From Flavimaricola sp. (lineage in GTDB: Bacteria > Pseudomonadota > Alphaproteobacteria > Rhodobacterales > Rhodobacteraceae): a DNA stretch of 64,000 nt. The stretch spans positions 1 through 64,000 of the forward strand of contig JAQWWH010000010.1 of the NCBI GenBank assembly GCA_029255105.1, in the 5' to 3' direction. The notes beneath the pieces are model-generated. The model saw nothing but the letters and a program-made list of their open reading frames with translations, searched no databases and was not told where the DNA came from. The position numbers were made by a program, and so were the translations under genes. Shown here in pieces: positions 25,889 through 35,029 of the stretch. How positions within the stretch are numbered: position 1 is the first letter of the stretch; each line of letters begins with the position of its first letter.

Positions 25889-27835
25889 ATGAGCCAGACA
25901 AGCGATCAGATGGAACTGCGCGAGGAAGACATTCGCAAGCATTACGCAGCGGCCCTTGCGATGCTGGAAGGATTTGATCACGCCCCCCGGATCGCATCGG
26001 CAGAGCGCGCGCCAGCCCCTGAACGGTCGCCTGGCGTCGGGACCCGGCGTGCCTTTCGCTCAACCACGCCGGGACTCGTCACGCGCCGTCAGGTCCGTCC
26101 CGAAGGGGTCCAGCTTTTGCCTCGGATCGAGGGGGGCAATGGTGGCGAAGGACTGGTGACGCCGGTTGAGGCCGCGGTGCAATCGGCCCTGCGCCGGGCG
26201 GTCGCCATCGCCCTCGCCGTGGGTGAGCAATACTCTGATCTGACCGGTCTGGCTGACCTCAAACGCTCTAACCTTGCCGGGGCTCTGGCGCAGGACAAGC
26301 GTGCGGCGTTTTCCGAGATGCTGACCGCCGAGGCGCTCGTCACCCTTTATACTTTTGCCAATGCGACGGCGTTCCTGCTGGCGAGCCACGCGGGCGAAGA
26401 TTCGGTCGAGATTGGCGATGTCGAAGAGGTGCTGACCGAAAACGGCCAGCTTGCCCTGCACGGCGCCCTTTGGGAGCTTGATCAGGACATCGCCGCCTTT
26501 GCCACCACCGAACCCCGTCTGGTCGCGACAGTGTTGGCCTTTGCAGAGGCCCTGATGACCAAGGTCGCCGGCCGCGCCGCCAATGCGCCCAGGCTGGAGC
26601 CCTTTGTCGCCGCCCATTGGAAGGTCGAGGCCGATGGCCTCAACATCGAAGGGTTCACACCCGCCCGCAAGGCCCGCGGTTCCGCCCTGACCATGACCTT
26701 CAAGAAGCCCCACGAAGTTGTGGGCAACCATATTGCCAAGTATCAGGCGCTGCGTCTGGCCAAGATGCTGATGGCCTATGATTTCGACCGCCGGATGAAC
26801 CCCTTTGCCGAACTTGGCGGCTTTATCTTTACCTTCATGGGCGATGGCGCGCCGGGCACTGGTAAGACGACGCTGATCCAAATGATGGCGGGCCTGATCA
26901 ACGACTACTGTCAGGTCGCAGGCTATGTGTTTCGCTACCAGAACCTGTCGACTGACAATATCGACAGCTATCAGGGCAAGTCGGGCCAGAACGCCCGCGC
27001 CTTTATCGACAGCATCATTGATCCTGGTGTTATCGGCTTTGGCACCATCGACGATATCGACACGCTGGCCGGTAAGCGGGGCGACCGGCAATCCAGTGCT
27101 GGCCAGCTTGAGATTACGGCGGTCTTGATGGATGCCTTTGCCGGGGCCAATACGGTGGTCCGGGGCAATTGCACCTTTGGCATGTTCTCAAACTATCCTG
27201 AAAACGTTGACGATGCCCTGCGCCAGCGGGCCGGAGCCCGGTTCCTCGTCGATGGCCCGCAAACGCGCGACGACTATATCGACATTCTTAGCCTGCTTTT
27301 GGGCAAAAAGCATGACATCCCGCTTGGCGAACACGAACTCTTTGCCGCGCAGGAGATCAAAAAGGCTGTCGCCGCCAGCTTTGAAAGCCACAACCGCCCC
27401 AAAGAGGACGGACTGATCAGGGTCTATGAGCGGGTCAGCCGTGATATCGGTAAGCTTGATACGATCGCCAAGCTGGGGACCTACCTCAAGGGCATACAAG
27501 AGGCCGATCCCCGCTTTACCGGTCGGGCGATCAAGAACATCACCGATGCGGTGAAAGTGCGCGCGATGGACTTTGAATTGCCTGACGAGTGGATGGAAAA
27601 CCCCGAGCTTTTCCTTTTCAAGGACTACGAAACCAAATTCAGCATGATCGAGAGTCTGCGCAAACCGATCACCGTCGAAATGGTCATCCAGGAAATCAAC
27701 CGCTACGCCGATAGCGAATTCCGTTATGCGGACAAGTCCGACGAAGTGGCCATCGAGAACATGGTCCGTGACTTTGGCCGCAGCGAAGAGGCCAAGCGGC
27801 GCTATGTCGCCCAGAAGGCGCAGGGCGATGGCTGA
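25889..27835 (+). CDS. Large AAA+ ATPase with novel N-terminal half
   Basis: A 648-residue protein. Residues about 280-500 are the AAA+ core: Walker A GDGAPGTGKTT at 318-328, Walker B region GFGTIDDID around 383-391, and an arginine-finger candidate in DDALRQRAGARFLVDGP. The first about 280 residues have no recognised fold; an Arg/Pro-rich stretch at 35-70 precedes a helical region (EAAVQSALRRAVAIALAVG). The C-terminus after DGLIRVYERVSRDIGKLD is helical. It overlaps the next gene by 8 bases. It is probably the energy-coupling component of the cluster, remodelling one of the partner proteins; that role is inference. Confidence 0.88.
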   Translation: MSQTSDQMELREEDIRKHYAAALAMLEGFDHAPRIASAERAPAPERSPGVGTRRAFRSTTPGLVTRRQVRPEGVQLLPRIEGGNGGEGLVTPVEAAVQSALRRAVAIALAVGEQYSDLTGLADLKRSNLAGALAQDKRAAFSEMLTAEALVTLYTFANATAFLLASHAGEDSVEIGDVEEVLTENGQLALHGALWELDQDIAAFATTEPRLVATVLAFAEALMTKVAGRAANAPRLEPFVAAHWKVEADGLNIEGFTPARKARGSALTMTFKKPHEVVGNHIAKYQALRLAKMLMAYDFDRRMNPFAELGGFIFTFMGDGAPGTGKTTLIQMMAGLINDYCQVAGYVFRYQNLSTDNIDSYQGKSGQNARAFIDSIIDPGVIGFGTIDDIDTLAGKRGDRQSSAGQLEITAVLMDAFAGANTVVRGNCTFGMFSNYPENVDDALRQRAGARFLVDGPQTRDDYIDILSLLLGKKHDIPLGEHELFAAQEIKKAVAASFESHNRPKEDGLIRVYERVSRDIGKLDTIAKLGTYLKGIQEADPRFTGRAIKNITDAVKVRAMDFELPDEWMENPELFLFKDYETKFSMIESLRKPITVEMVIQEINRYADSEFRYADKSDEVAIENMVRDFGRSEEAKRRYVAQKAQGDG

Positions 27836-28160
27836 GGGGCTGATTGTCCCGGCGTTGGTGCTGGCGATGGTGGGCTGGCTGGTGCCGCGTGGCCTGAGCC
27901 TGGTGTTTCCCGAAGGCGTCCGGCCCCTGATGATCCTCGCCTTTGTGGCCACACTGGTCATGCTGGCGCTGGGGACGGGGTTCTTCTTTTTGCTCTATGT
28001 CCTGCAAGGGGTACCGATCGGCGTCCTGTTCGACGAAGGGATAGTGCCGGCAATGGCCCATTTTCTGCGCCTTGGGCTGATTTCGGCACTGTTGTGGGGC
28101 CCAATCATGGTGCTTTCCCTGTCCGGCCTGCCTAAGTTCTGGGTGACTGAGAAATGGTAA
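27828..28160 (+). CDS. Small three-helix membrane protein of the TelA/AAA cluster
   Basis: 110 residues from the ATG at 27828, which overlaps the AAA+ stop; the longer frame from 27726 would lie inside the ATPase gene. Hydrophobic segments are LIVPALVLAMVGWLVPRGL, LMILAFVATLVMLALGTGFFFLLYVL (listed here as two parts, LMILAFVATLVMLALG and TGFFFLLYVL) and HFLRLGLISALLWGPIMVL. It has no recognised family. The coupling to the ATPase suggests it anchors or receives it at the inner membrane. Confidence 0.8.
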   Translation: MAEGLIVPALVLAMVGWLVPRGLSLVFPEGVRPLMILAFVATLVMLALGTGFFFLLYVLQGVPIGVLFDEGIVPAMAHFLRLGLISALLWGPIMVLSLSGLPKFWVTEKW

Positions 28161-28212
28161 TATGGTGCCATACGCCGCAGTATGATCTGACGGTGTGGTC
28201 GGAGGGGGCAAC

Positions 28213-29607
28213 ATGCGCCGATTGATCGAAAAGGGGCTGATGTTCGGCAACCTCATCCGGGTCGATTCCCCGGTTCTGGTTGAGCGGTACAACCGTGCGC
28301 TCAAGGCGCTGACGGGCAAAGAGACCGATCTGACCGAGTTTCACATCGACATTTCAGGCTTTTCGCCCGAGGTGGGCGATGCCTTCAACGATGACCGCTA
28401 CCTCAATCAGGAAGGGGTGAACCGTCAGTTCATCCTTCTGACCACGGACCAGCGGACTGCCCCCCTGCTTAACGCCTCGTTCTCGACTTCGCGGGGCATT
28501 CTGCGTCAGTTCATCAATGATAACCTTCCCCAGCTTTTTGCCCTGACGACCCGCGACGCGGTGGCGGGTGAGCTGGTGAATTCGGTCTATACGGTCGAAA
28601 CACCTGCCCGGCTGTTCGACATCCGCAAGATCACGGTCGAGTCTGATACAACGACGGGCACCGTTGCGACCGCGAAAAAGCTGGGGGCGATGATCGAGCG
28701 CTTCAAAACGGAAGAGAACGCCTGGTGGGACGACGTGCTGATTGGACAGATGATCGGTCTGGCCAAGGAAACCGGCGATCTGACCCGTAATCCGGTGCGG
28801 CTGTCTGAAATGACCTTTGCCCAGGACAATTTCTGGACCTCTCATTTCGGCGGCATCTATATGTTTCGAGGGGTGGCGAGCCCCGCCTTGATTGCGGCAG
28901 AGGGCAAGGCCGATCTTGGCACCTTGCCCATCGCGCAGGTGCTGGATTTTTCGGACCGTTCCGCGATTGCGCGGTTCCTGCAGGACAACGAACTGGCGGA
29001 GCCGATCGTGAAGGTCCGTGGCATCGACGCCGCCGCGATCCTGCACCAGAAGATGGACTTTGTGGTAGCGGAACTGGCTGGGGTCATGGGCGAAAACCTT
29101 GAAGGGGCAAGCCGGCGCGACCTGCGCCTTTTGGGTCGCCGCTACGCCCAGCTCCTTCCGCCCGAGTGGAAGGGCCTTGCGGCGCTGGCCCGCTGGGCCG
29201 AGGAAGATGGTGCCTGGCCCAGCATCGACAGCGACCACCCGGCCTACTTCTACACATTGCGCGCCCGCGACGTGCCCGACGCCGATCTGGTCAACATGCT
29301 TCTGGCCGAGCTTTCGCCCCTGGATATCCGGCAATTGTTCATCTGCCACAAAGAGGCGTTCTACCGCGCCTATGCAGGCTGGCCCGAGGCCAAACAGGCC
29401 TATGTCGCTGACTTTCTGGCCAGCGAATATATGGTGGACAAGGCAGGGACCCGGGCTGCCCTTTTCGGGCACGAGGCACCGATGACCGAACCCGGCGGCG
29501 CGGCTGCCTCGCCCTGGGGCGGAACCAGAAACGGAACCGGAGGCGGTGCCCAGTCCGATGCCGTGATCGAACGGGTCGGCCCTTGGGGCGCAGTGAGAAG
29601 GAGTTAG
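28213..29607 (+). CDS. DUF6638 family protein
   Basis: A 464-residue soluble protein beginning MRRLIEKGLMFGNLIRVDSP, which matches the start of the DUF6638 family. A GTG at 28195 is possible, but GGAGGGGG lies just before the ATG at 28213. It contains HIDISGFSPEVGDAFNDD, TSRGILRQFINDNLPQLFAL and LSPLDIRQLFICHKEAFYRA. The C-terminal about 40 residues are a Gly/Ala-rich tail. No catalytic motif is recognisable. It follows the small membrane protein by 52 bases and is separated by only three bases from the next gene, so it belongs to the same operon. Confidence 0.82.
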   Translation: MRRLIEKGLMFGNLIRVDSPVLVERYNRALKALTGKETDLTEFHIDISGFSPEVGDAFNDDRYLNQEGVNRQFILLTTDQRTAPLLNASFSTSRGILRQFINDNLPQLFALTTRDAVAGELVNSVYTVETPARLFDIRKITVESDTTTGTVATAKKLGAMIERFKTEENAWWDDVLIGQMIGLAKETGDLTRNPVRLSEMTFAQDNFWTSHFGGIYMFRGVASPALIAAEGKADLGTLPIAQVLDFSDRSAIARFLQDNELAEPIVKVRGIDAAAILHQKMDFVVAELAGVMGENLEGASRRDLRLLGRRYAQLLPPEWKGLAALARWAEEDGAWPSIDSDHPAYFYTLRARDVPDADLVNMLLAELSPLDIRQLFICHKEAFYRAYAGWPEAKQAYVADFLASEYMVDKAGTRAALFGHEAPMTEPGGAAASPWGGTRNGTGGGAQSDAVIERVGPWGAVRRS

Positions 29608-29610
29608 ACG

Positions 29611-29874
29611 ATGGGCGTGATCCGGCTGTTCTTCATGGCCTTCGTGGTGCTGAGCGTGATCTACGTCAGCGTTTCGCTTTATTCCCGCGCCGTGCGGAAG
29701 GGCAAGCTTGAGACCGCCTGGCTGGAAGAGGGGGCCAATGGCGACAAGGACGCCTATGTCCGGGCCGGGTTGAAAGACTACGACAGTTCGCTGCGTCGTC
29801 GCCTTATCCTTGGCGTCTATGTGATCCCCATGGTGATCGTGGGGACAATCCTTTATCTGGTAAACTACACCTGA
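29611..29874 (+). CDS. Small two-helix membrane protein of the TelA/AAA cluster
   Basis: 87 residues with a membrane helix at each end (VIRLFFMAFVVLSVIYVSVS and LILGVYVIPMVIVGTILYLV) and a central charged loop of about 40 residues (RAVRKGKLETAWLEEG, then DKDAYVRAGLKDYDSSLRRR). The loop is predicted to face the cytoplasm by the positive-inside rule. It lies three bases after DUF6638 and 31 before DUF1523. No known family is recognised, but the composition and the tight spacing support a real gene. Confidence 0.8.
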   Translation: MGVIRLFFMAFVVLSVIYVSVSLYSRAVRKGKLETAWLEEGANGDKDAYVRAGLKDYDSSLRRRLILGVYVIPMVIVGTILYLVNYT

Positions 29875-29905
29875 TCCACTCACAGCCGACGGAGGGCCCG
29901 GCCCC

Positions 29906-30526
29906 ATGACCTATATAAAATGGACCTTCCGGTTGCTCGTGCTGGCGTTGCTTGCAGCCTTCCTGTCCTACGTCTTGCCCCAGCGCGATATCGTGAGGGT
30001 GGTTTCGACCGAAGTGATCCGCACCGATTTCACCGCCTACAACCGCCTGTTCTATGCCCAGGCCGACAGCGGCAGTGCCGAGGCTGCCACCCGCGATCTG
30101 CGCCTGATCAACACCGTTCGATACAATGGCAGGGTGATGGTCTATCGCAACGAGGATACGGGCTGGATCTGGCCGCCTTATTTCAAGTTCGACAGCTCTG
30201 ACCTGCAGGCCGAGGCCGAGGATCTGACCTCGACGACCGACGTGCCGCGCTGGGCGGTCGTCACCCATTACGGCTGGCGGATCCGTTACCTTACGGTCTA
30301 TCCCAACGCCATCGACATCCGCCCGGTCGCCGACCCCGAGGCTCGGATGATCCCCTGGTTCAACATCATCTTCCTGACCGTTCTCTTTGCCATCGGTTGG
30401 GCGGTCACCGTTCGCTGGCGGCGGTTCCGGGCCCGGCGTATCCAGCCCCGGCTGGACCAGATCGACAGCGCCATCGGGGAACAGCGGGCTGGCATTTCGC
30501 GCTGGTTCCGCAGCTGGCGGCGATAG
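29906..30526 (+). CDS. DUF1523 family membrane protein
   Basis: A 206-residue protein with an N-terminal helix (RLLVLALLAAFLSYVLPQRD), an extracytoplasmic domain of about 110 residues and a second helix near 155-175 (FNIIFLTVLFAIGWAVTVRW), ending in a basic cytoplasmic tail. DUF1523 signatures are VYRNEDTGWIWPPYFKFDS, LQAEAEDL and WAVVTHYGWRIRYLT, followed by YPNAIDIRPV. The family is widespread in Rhodobacterales and has no known function. It closes the eight-gene set. The next gene is convergent. Confidence 0.88.
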   Translation: MTYIKWTFRLLVLALLAAFLSYVLPQRDIVRVVSTEVIRTDFTAYNRLFYAQADSGSAEAATRDLRLINTVRYNGRVMVYRNEDTGWIWPPYFKFDSSDLQAEAEDLTSTTDVPRWAVVTHYGWRIRYLTVYPNAIDIRPVADPEARMIPWFNIIFLTVLFAIGWAVTVRWRRFRARRIQPRLDQIDSAIGEQRAGISRWFRSWRR

Positions 30527-30551
30527 GGCTGCCGGCCGGTTCAGCCGGGCA

Positions 30552-32891
30552 CTACTCGCCGTAGGGTATCCAGATCGATTTGACCTCTGTCGACGCCTCA
30601 AGGAACGGGCGACCTTCGCCCGCCGGGGTCATCCAGTCCCGGTCCTGGCCATTGTTGACCCAGGTCCGCTTGAGGTTGGACACCGATCGCCCTTCAATCT
30701 CGGCCGACAAGGGGGACGAGGAAAAGGACCAGACCGCATCCACATCCATATGGGTGGCAAGCGTCGGGGCCAGCTCAGCATGGCTGCCCGTCAGGATGTT
30801 AACCACGCCTGCCGGAACATCCGAGGTCTCGAGAACCTGGTAAAAGTCCGTGGCCGCCAAGGGGTAGGGCTCTGACGCCACCAGCACCACACGGTTGCCC
30901 ATGGCGATGGCCGGGGCCATGACCGACACCAACCCCAACAGCGGGACGTCATCAGGACAAAGCGCACCGATCACGCCCACAGGCTCGCGCATGGCCAGGG
31001 CGACACCCCGGATGGGGACGCCATGGGCCTGCCCATCGAACTTGTCCGCCCAGGCGGCGTAGGTGAAAAGACGGGTGATCGAGGCCTCAACCTCTTTCGC
31101 ACCCGAACGGCCCCCTTGCAGGGCATCAATCCGCTTGGCGAATTCCGTGGCGCGGGCCGACAGGTTTTCGGCGATGTAATAGAGGATCTGGGCGCGCAGA
31201 TGGCCTGTTGTCTTGGCCCATCCCTTGGCCGCCCCTGCCGCCTCGACGGCGTTGCGGATATCCTTGCGGTTGGCAAGGCTGGCGTGGCCCAACAAGGCCC
31301 CGCGCAGACCGTAGACGGGGCGGGAATATCCGCCATCCGGGCGGGCCTGCTTGCCCCCCACAAAGAGCTTTGCCGTCCGGTCCAGCCCCTCCGGGCTGCC
31401 TTCGCCTTCCCTCAAGGGAATTGGCTTCAGCTTTGCCACGCTGCCCTTGGGTCTGGAGTAGGCTTGCAACCCCTCCCAGCCGCCTTCGCGGCCAAAGCCG
31501 GATTCGCGGACCCCGCCAAATGGGGCAGCGGCGTCGAACATGTTGGTGCCGTTGATCCAGACAACACCGGCCGCCAGCTTGGGCGCGATATCGAGGGCAA
31601 GATTGATGTTCTCGCTCCAGACCGTCGCGGCAAGGCCGTAGCGGGTGTTGTTGGCAATCTGGACGGCTTCGTCCGGCGTGCGGAACGTCGTCGCCACCAG
31701 CACCGGGCCAAAGATCTCTTCCTGCATCAAGGGGGAAGAGGTCGACAGGCCAGTGATCAGGGTGGGCGGGTAAAAGGCCCCACGGGCAGGCAGGGGACAG
31801 GCGGCGCGGTAGTGGGTGCCCTCCGGATTGGCCTCTACCAGCCGGGTGATGGCGGCGAGCTGCACCGGGTCAACGATCGCGCCGACGTCGATGCACTTGT
31901 CCAGCGGGTCGCCAATACGCAGCTTGTCCATCCGGTCGCGCAGCTTGGTATGAAAAGTCTCTGCAATCCCCTCCTGCACCAAAAGGCGGGATCCTGCACA
32001 GCAGACCTGACCCTGATTGAACCAGATTGCATCGACAAGACCCTCGACCGCACTGTCGAGATCGGCATCGTCAAAGACGATATAGGGGGATTTACCCCCC
32101 AGTTCTAATGTCAGCGCCTTGCCGGATCCGGCGGTGGCCTCCCGAATACGGCGACCAACTGCGGTTGACCCGGTAAAGGCGATCTTGTCCACCTCAGCCG
32201 CGACGATCATCTCACCCACGGCACCGTCGCCGGTCACGATGTTCACCACACCTTTTGGCACCCCGGCCTGACGGCAGATATCCGCAAAGAGCAAGGCGGT
32301 CAGAGAGGTATATTCGGCCGGCTTGAGAACCACCGTATTGCCGGCCGCCAGCGCAGGCGCGATCTTCCAGGCCAGCATCAACAGGGGAAAATTCCACGGC
32401 ACAATCTGACCGCAGACACCCCGTGGTTCCTGCCCCGGCATTTCGCTGTCCATCAACTGGGAGAGGCCCGCGTGGAAATAGAAATGGCGCTGGGCAAGGG
32501 GCACATCGATATCGCGGCTTTCGCGGATCGGCTTGCCATTGTCGAGTGTCTCAAGCACCGCAAACAGGCGGGAATGCTTTTGCAACAGACGGGCAATGGC
32601 ATAAAGCACGCGGGCCCGACCCGGGCCGCCCAGTTTTGCCCATTTGGGCTGGGCCTTGCGAGCAGCGGCAACGGCCGCATCCACATCCGCCTGGTTCGCC
32701 TGCGTCACATGGGCCAGCACCTCGCCCGTCGCCGGGTTGCGGCTCTCAAAAGTGGCGCCCGGCGGGGTAAAAGCGCCGTTAATGAAGCAGCCAAAGCGGT
32801 CGCCCATATCCACCAGCCAGGCCAGTGCCTCGGCTGCGCTTTCCGGGGCAGGGCCGTAATCCATCGTGTCGAAAATCTCTTTGACTGTCAT
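30552..32891 (-). CDS. Double-module aldehyde dehydrogenase
   Basis: 779 residues from the ATG at 32891; the open frame continues upstream to 33359, but that part lies inside deoC. Residues about 30-500 are a full aldehyde dehydrogenase, with PWNFPLLMLAWKIAPALAAG, the NAD-site FTGSTAVGRRI, the general base in LELGGKSPYIVFDDA and the catalytic Cys in NQGQVCCAGSRLL. Residues about 510-779 are a second, incomplete module (LRAQILYYIAENLSARATEF, then AMREPVGVIGALCPDDVP and GNRVVLVASEPYPLAATDF) without a catalytic Cys or the LELGG motif. Such double-module proteins occur beside deoC in Rhodobacterales, probably handling the acetaldehyde that DeoC releases. Confidence 0.9.
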   Translation of the reverse strand: MTVKEIFDTMDYGPAPESAAEALAWLVDMGDRFGCFINGAFTPPGATFESRNPATGEVLAHVTQANQADVDAAVAAARKAQPKWAKLGGPGRARVLYAIARLLQKHSRLFAVLETLDNGKPIRESRDIDVPLAQRHFYFHAGLSQLMDSEMPGQEPRGVCGQIVPWNFPLLMLAWKIAPALAAGNTVVLKPAEYTSLTALLFADICRQAGVPKGVVNIVTGDGAVGEMIVAAEVDKIAFTGSTAVGRRIREATAGSGKALTLELGGKSPYIVFDDADLDSAVEGLVDAIWFNQGQVCCAGSRLLVQEGIAETFHTKLRDRMDKLRIGDPLDKCIDVGAIVDPVQLAAITRLVEANPEGTHYRAACPLPARGAFYPPTLITGLSTSSPLMQEEIFGPVLVATTFRTPDEAVQIANNTRYGLAATVWSENINLALDIAPKLAAGVVWINGTNMFDAAAPFGGVRESGFGREGGWEGLQAYSRPKGSVAKLKPIPLREGEGSPEGLDRTAKLFVGGKQARPDGGYSRPVYGLRGALLGHASLANRKDIRNAVEAAGAAKGWAKTTGHLRAQILYYIAENLSARATEFAKRIDALQGGRSGAKEVEASITRLFTYAAWADKFDGQAHGVPIRGVALAMREPVGVIGALCPDDVPLLGLVSVMAPAIAMGNRVVLVASEPYPLAATDFYQVLETSDVPAGVVNILTGSHAELAPTLATHMDVDAVWSFSSSPLSAEIEGRSVSNLKRTWVNNGQDRDWMTPAGEGRPFLEASTEVKSIWIPYGE

Positions 32892-32944
32892 GGCTTCGCT
32901 TCGTCCCAAATACTCATGTTTCTGACAGCCGCGCCGCGGCGGCC

Positions 32945-33976
32945 TCAGGCAAGGGCATGTCGCCAGGAGGCCGAATAGGCCCCGGTCACATGGTGTTCCA
33001 ACTGCCGTTCTATATCGCCCAAAAGGGACGACGCCCCAAAGCGGAACAGATCCGGATGCAGCCAGCGCTCTCCCAACTCGTCCTTGATCATGCTCAGGTA
33101 GACCAGCGCGTCCTTGGCCTTGGAGATCCCGCCCGCAGGCTTGTAGCCCACCAGATACCCGGTTCGGGTCTGATAATCCCGGATCGCCCGGATCATCGTC
33201 AGGGTGACGGGAAGGGTCGCGTTGACACCTTCCTTGCCTGTCGAGGTCTTGATGAAATCCGCCCCCGCCATCATGCAGATCAGGCTTGCCCGGGCAACGT
33301 TGCGCAAAGTTCCCAATTCCCCGGTTGCGAGGATTGCCTTTACATGGGCATCGCCGCAAGCGGCCCGAAAGGCCCGCAACTCGTCATAAAGCGCCTGCCA
33401 GTTGCCGGTCAGCACATGGCGACGGGAGATAACGATGTCGATCTCGGCGGCACCTGCAGCGACACTTTCGCCGATTTCCGCAAGGCGCAGGTGAAACGGC
33501 GACAATCCCGCCGGAAAGCCGGTCGAAACTGCGGCCACCGGGATGCCCGAGCCTTTGAGGGCCTCTACCGCCACCGTCACCATGTCGTGATAGACGCATA
33601 CCGCGCCCACGGTCAGGCCTGTCATGCCCAGCTTGTCCAGGATCATCGGCGACACCGGCTGTTGGGCCTTGGCGCACAGGCGCTGGACCCGGCCCGCCGT
33701 ATCATCGCCCGACAGGGTCGTCAGGTCGATCAGCGAGATTGCCTTGCACAGCCACGCCGCCTGCCAGTCCTTCTTGACCGACCGGCGACCCGGCAAGGTC
33801 TGGGCCCGCCGCTCGATCGCCGAGGTATTGGCCTGCACCCGGGCGACCCAGTCGAGGTCAAGCTCCATCCCCGCGTTGCGTGGCAGATGGACCTGGGGCA
33901 ATTGGGCAGTATCAGCCCTTGTCTCGGCAGCTGTCCTGGCACCTGTACCGGCCATCGAAGTGATCTCTGTCTGCAC
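32945..33976 (-). CDS. deoC: Deoxyribose-phosphate aldolase
   Basis: A 343-residue DeoC of the long type. The GTG at 33976 follows GGGGAGGG at seven bases and is preferred over ATG 34033. Class I aldolase residues are visible: the Schiff-base Lys in DFIKTSTGK, the upstream Lys in AHVKAILATGEL and YKPAGGISKAKDAL near the C-terminus, plus LIDLTTLSGDD at the N-terminal strand. It cleaves 2-deoxyribose 5-phosphate to glyceraldehyde 3-phosphate and acetaldehyde. The double aldehyde dehydrogenase begins 53 bases downstream, so the acetaldehyde can be oxidised. An AraC regulator lies upstream on the same strand. Confidence 0.93.
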   Translation of the reverse strand: MQTEITSMAGTGARTAAETRADTAQLPQVHLPRNAGMELDLDWVARVQANTSAIERRAQTLPGRRSVKKDWQAAWLCKAISLIDLTTLSGDDTAGRVQRLCAKAQQPVSPMILDKLGMTGLTVGAVCVYHDMVTVAVEALKGSGIPVAAVSTGFPAGLSPFHLRLAEIGESVAAGAAEIDIVISRRHVLTGNWQALYDELRAFRAACGDAHVKAILATGELGTLRNVARASLICMMAGADFIKTSTGKEGVNATLPVTLTMIRAIRDYQTRTGYLVGYKPAGGISKAKDALVYLSMIKDELGERWLHPDLFRFGASSLLGDIERQLEHHVTGAYSASWRHALA

Positions 33977-34055
33977 GCCATGGCCCTCCCCGGTCGCATG
34001 CGAAACCGTTGCATGCCACCGGGGTCTTGGCAAGTTTTGACCAAACGATCAAATG

Positions 34056-34901
34056 CTATTTGGGCTGTATGATGTCGCGCTGGTGGCTCTTGCGATAGCG
34101 CTGCGGGGTCAGCCCGTAGGTCTGTCGAAACAGCTTGTGGAAATGCGACAGATTCGGGATGCCGCAGTCTGTCGCAATCTCGCTCAGGCTGTCGCCTGAT
34201 CCCGTCAGCCTGCGGGCGGCAAAGGACATCCTTTGGGCGTTCACATAGTCAGACGGGCTCTTGCCCAGGTACCGCCGCGCTGTCCGGCTGACATGGGGGT
34301 GGGCCTTGCCTGCGGCCCTCGCGAATCCGGCAGCGCCTTCGCGAAACACGTTGGGGTCGCGGGCCGCGTCGCAGGCGGCCGCCAGCCATGCTGGAGCGTC
34401 GGGTGGCAATACTTCGGACTGGCCGATCAGCCCGGTGATCAGCGGCATCAAAAAGGCTTCGGCCTCAAGCCCGCTGCGGCTCCCGCGTTCAAGCCGCAGG
34501 GCGGACTGGTTCAACTCGGCCAACTGTCGGCTGTCCCGACTAAGCTGGGTCGGTACCCGGCCCTTGGACCAGAAAAGAAAGCCCTCGACCGATGGATGCC
34601 GCTTGCCCATGGACTCGATCAATTCGGGATGCAGCGCAACCGAAACCACCAAAGCATCCTCACTGCGTCCCTGAAGGGCATGGCGATCAGAGGGGCGCAC
34701 AAAAACAAGGTCGCCTTCCCGCAGTTCCTGTCGAACTTCCTCAAGGTGATGGCGCACCTGGCCGTTCTGAACCCAGATCAACTCGTAGAAGTCCTGGGAA
34801 TGCAAAGTAGACGGGCGTCGCGTCTCAAGAGCGGCCCTGATCAACAAGACCTTCTCTTCCGAAGAGAAGATATCAGCATAGGAGAGTGGTAGTTCAGTCA
34901 T
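34056..34901 (-). CDS. AraC-family transcriptional regulator
   Basis: 281 residues from ATG 34901 (MTELPLSYADIF) with AGGT upstream; the longer frame to 34952 has no ribosome-binding site. The N-terminal cupin-like sensor includes LHSQDFYELIWVQNGQVRHH and LREGDLVFVRPSDRHAL. The C-terminal AraC domain has two helix-turn-helices: AAGKAHPHVSRTARRYLGKS with the canonical PSDYVNAQRM, and LSEIATDCGIPNLSHFHKLF followed by YGLTPQRYRK. It is divergent from rpe and 79 bases upstream of deoC, so it may control either. The effector is unknown. Confidence 0.93.
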   Translation of the reverse strand: MTELPLSYADIFSSEEKVLLIRAALETRRPSTLHSQDFYELIWVQNGQVRHHLEEVRQELREGDLVFVRPSDRHALQGRSEDALVVSVALHPELIESMGKRHPSVEGFLFWSKGRVPTQLSRDSRQLAELNQSALRLERGSRSGLEAEAFLMPLITGLIGQSEVLPPDAPAWLAAACDAARDPNVFREGAAGFARAAGKAHPHVSRTARRYLGKSPSDYVNAQRMSFAARRLTGSGDSLSEIATDCGIPNLSHFHKLFRQTYGLTPQRYRKSHQRDIIQPK

Positions 34902-35029
34902 AACATCAACCTGGCACATAAACACTGACGAGATAAACGACCCTTCGCACAAAACCCCGCGTACATCGCGTGACCTTGATCAAAAACCGCGCTAAAGCCC
35001 CGTATCTCGCCTCACTAGGAGACATAAGC

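Noticed and set aside
30552-33359. A single 935-codon open frame for the aldehyde dehydrogenase
   Set aside because: The first 156 codons lie antiphase within deoC on the same strand and have no aldehyde-dehydrogenase homology; the homologous protein begins at the ATG at 32891.
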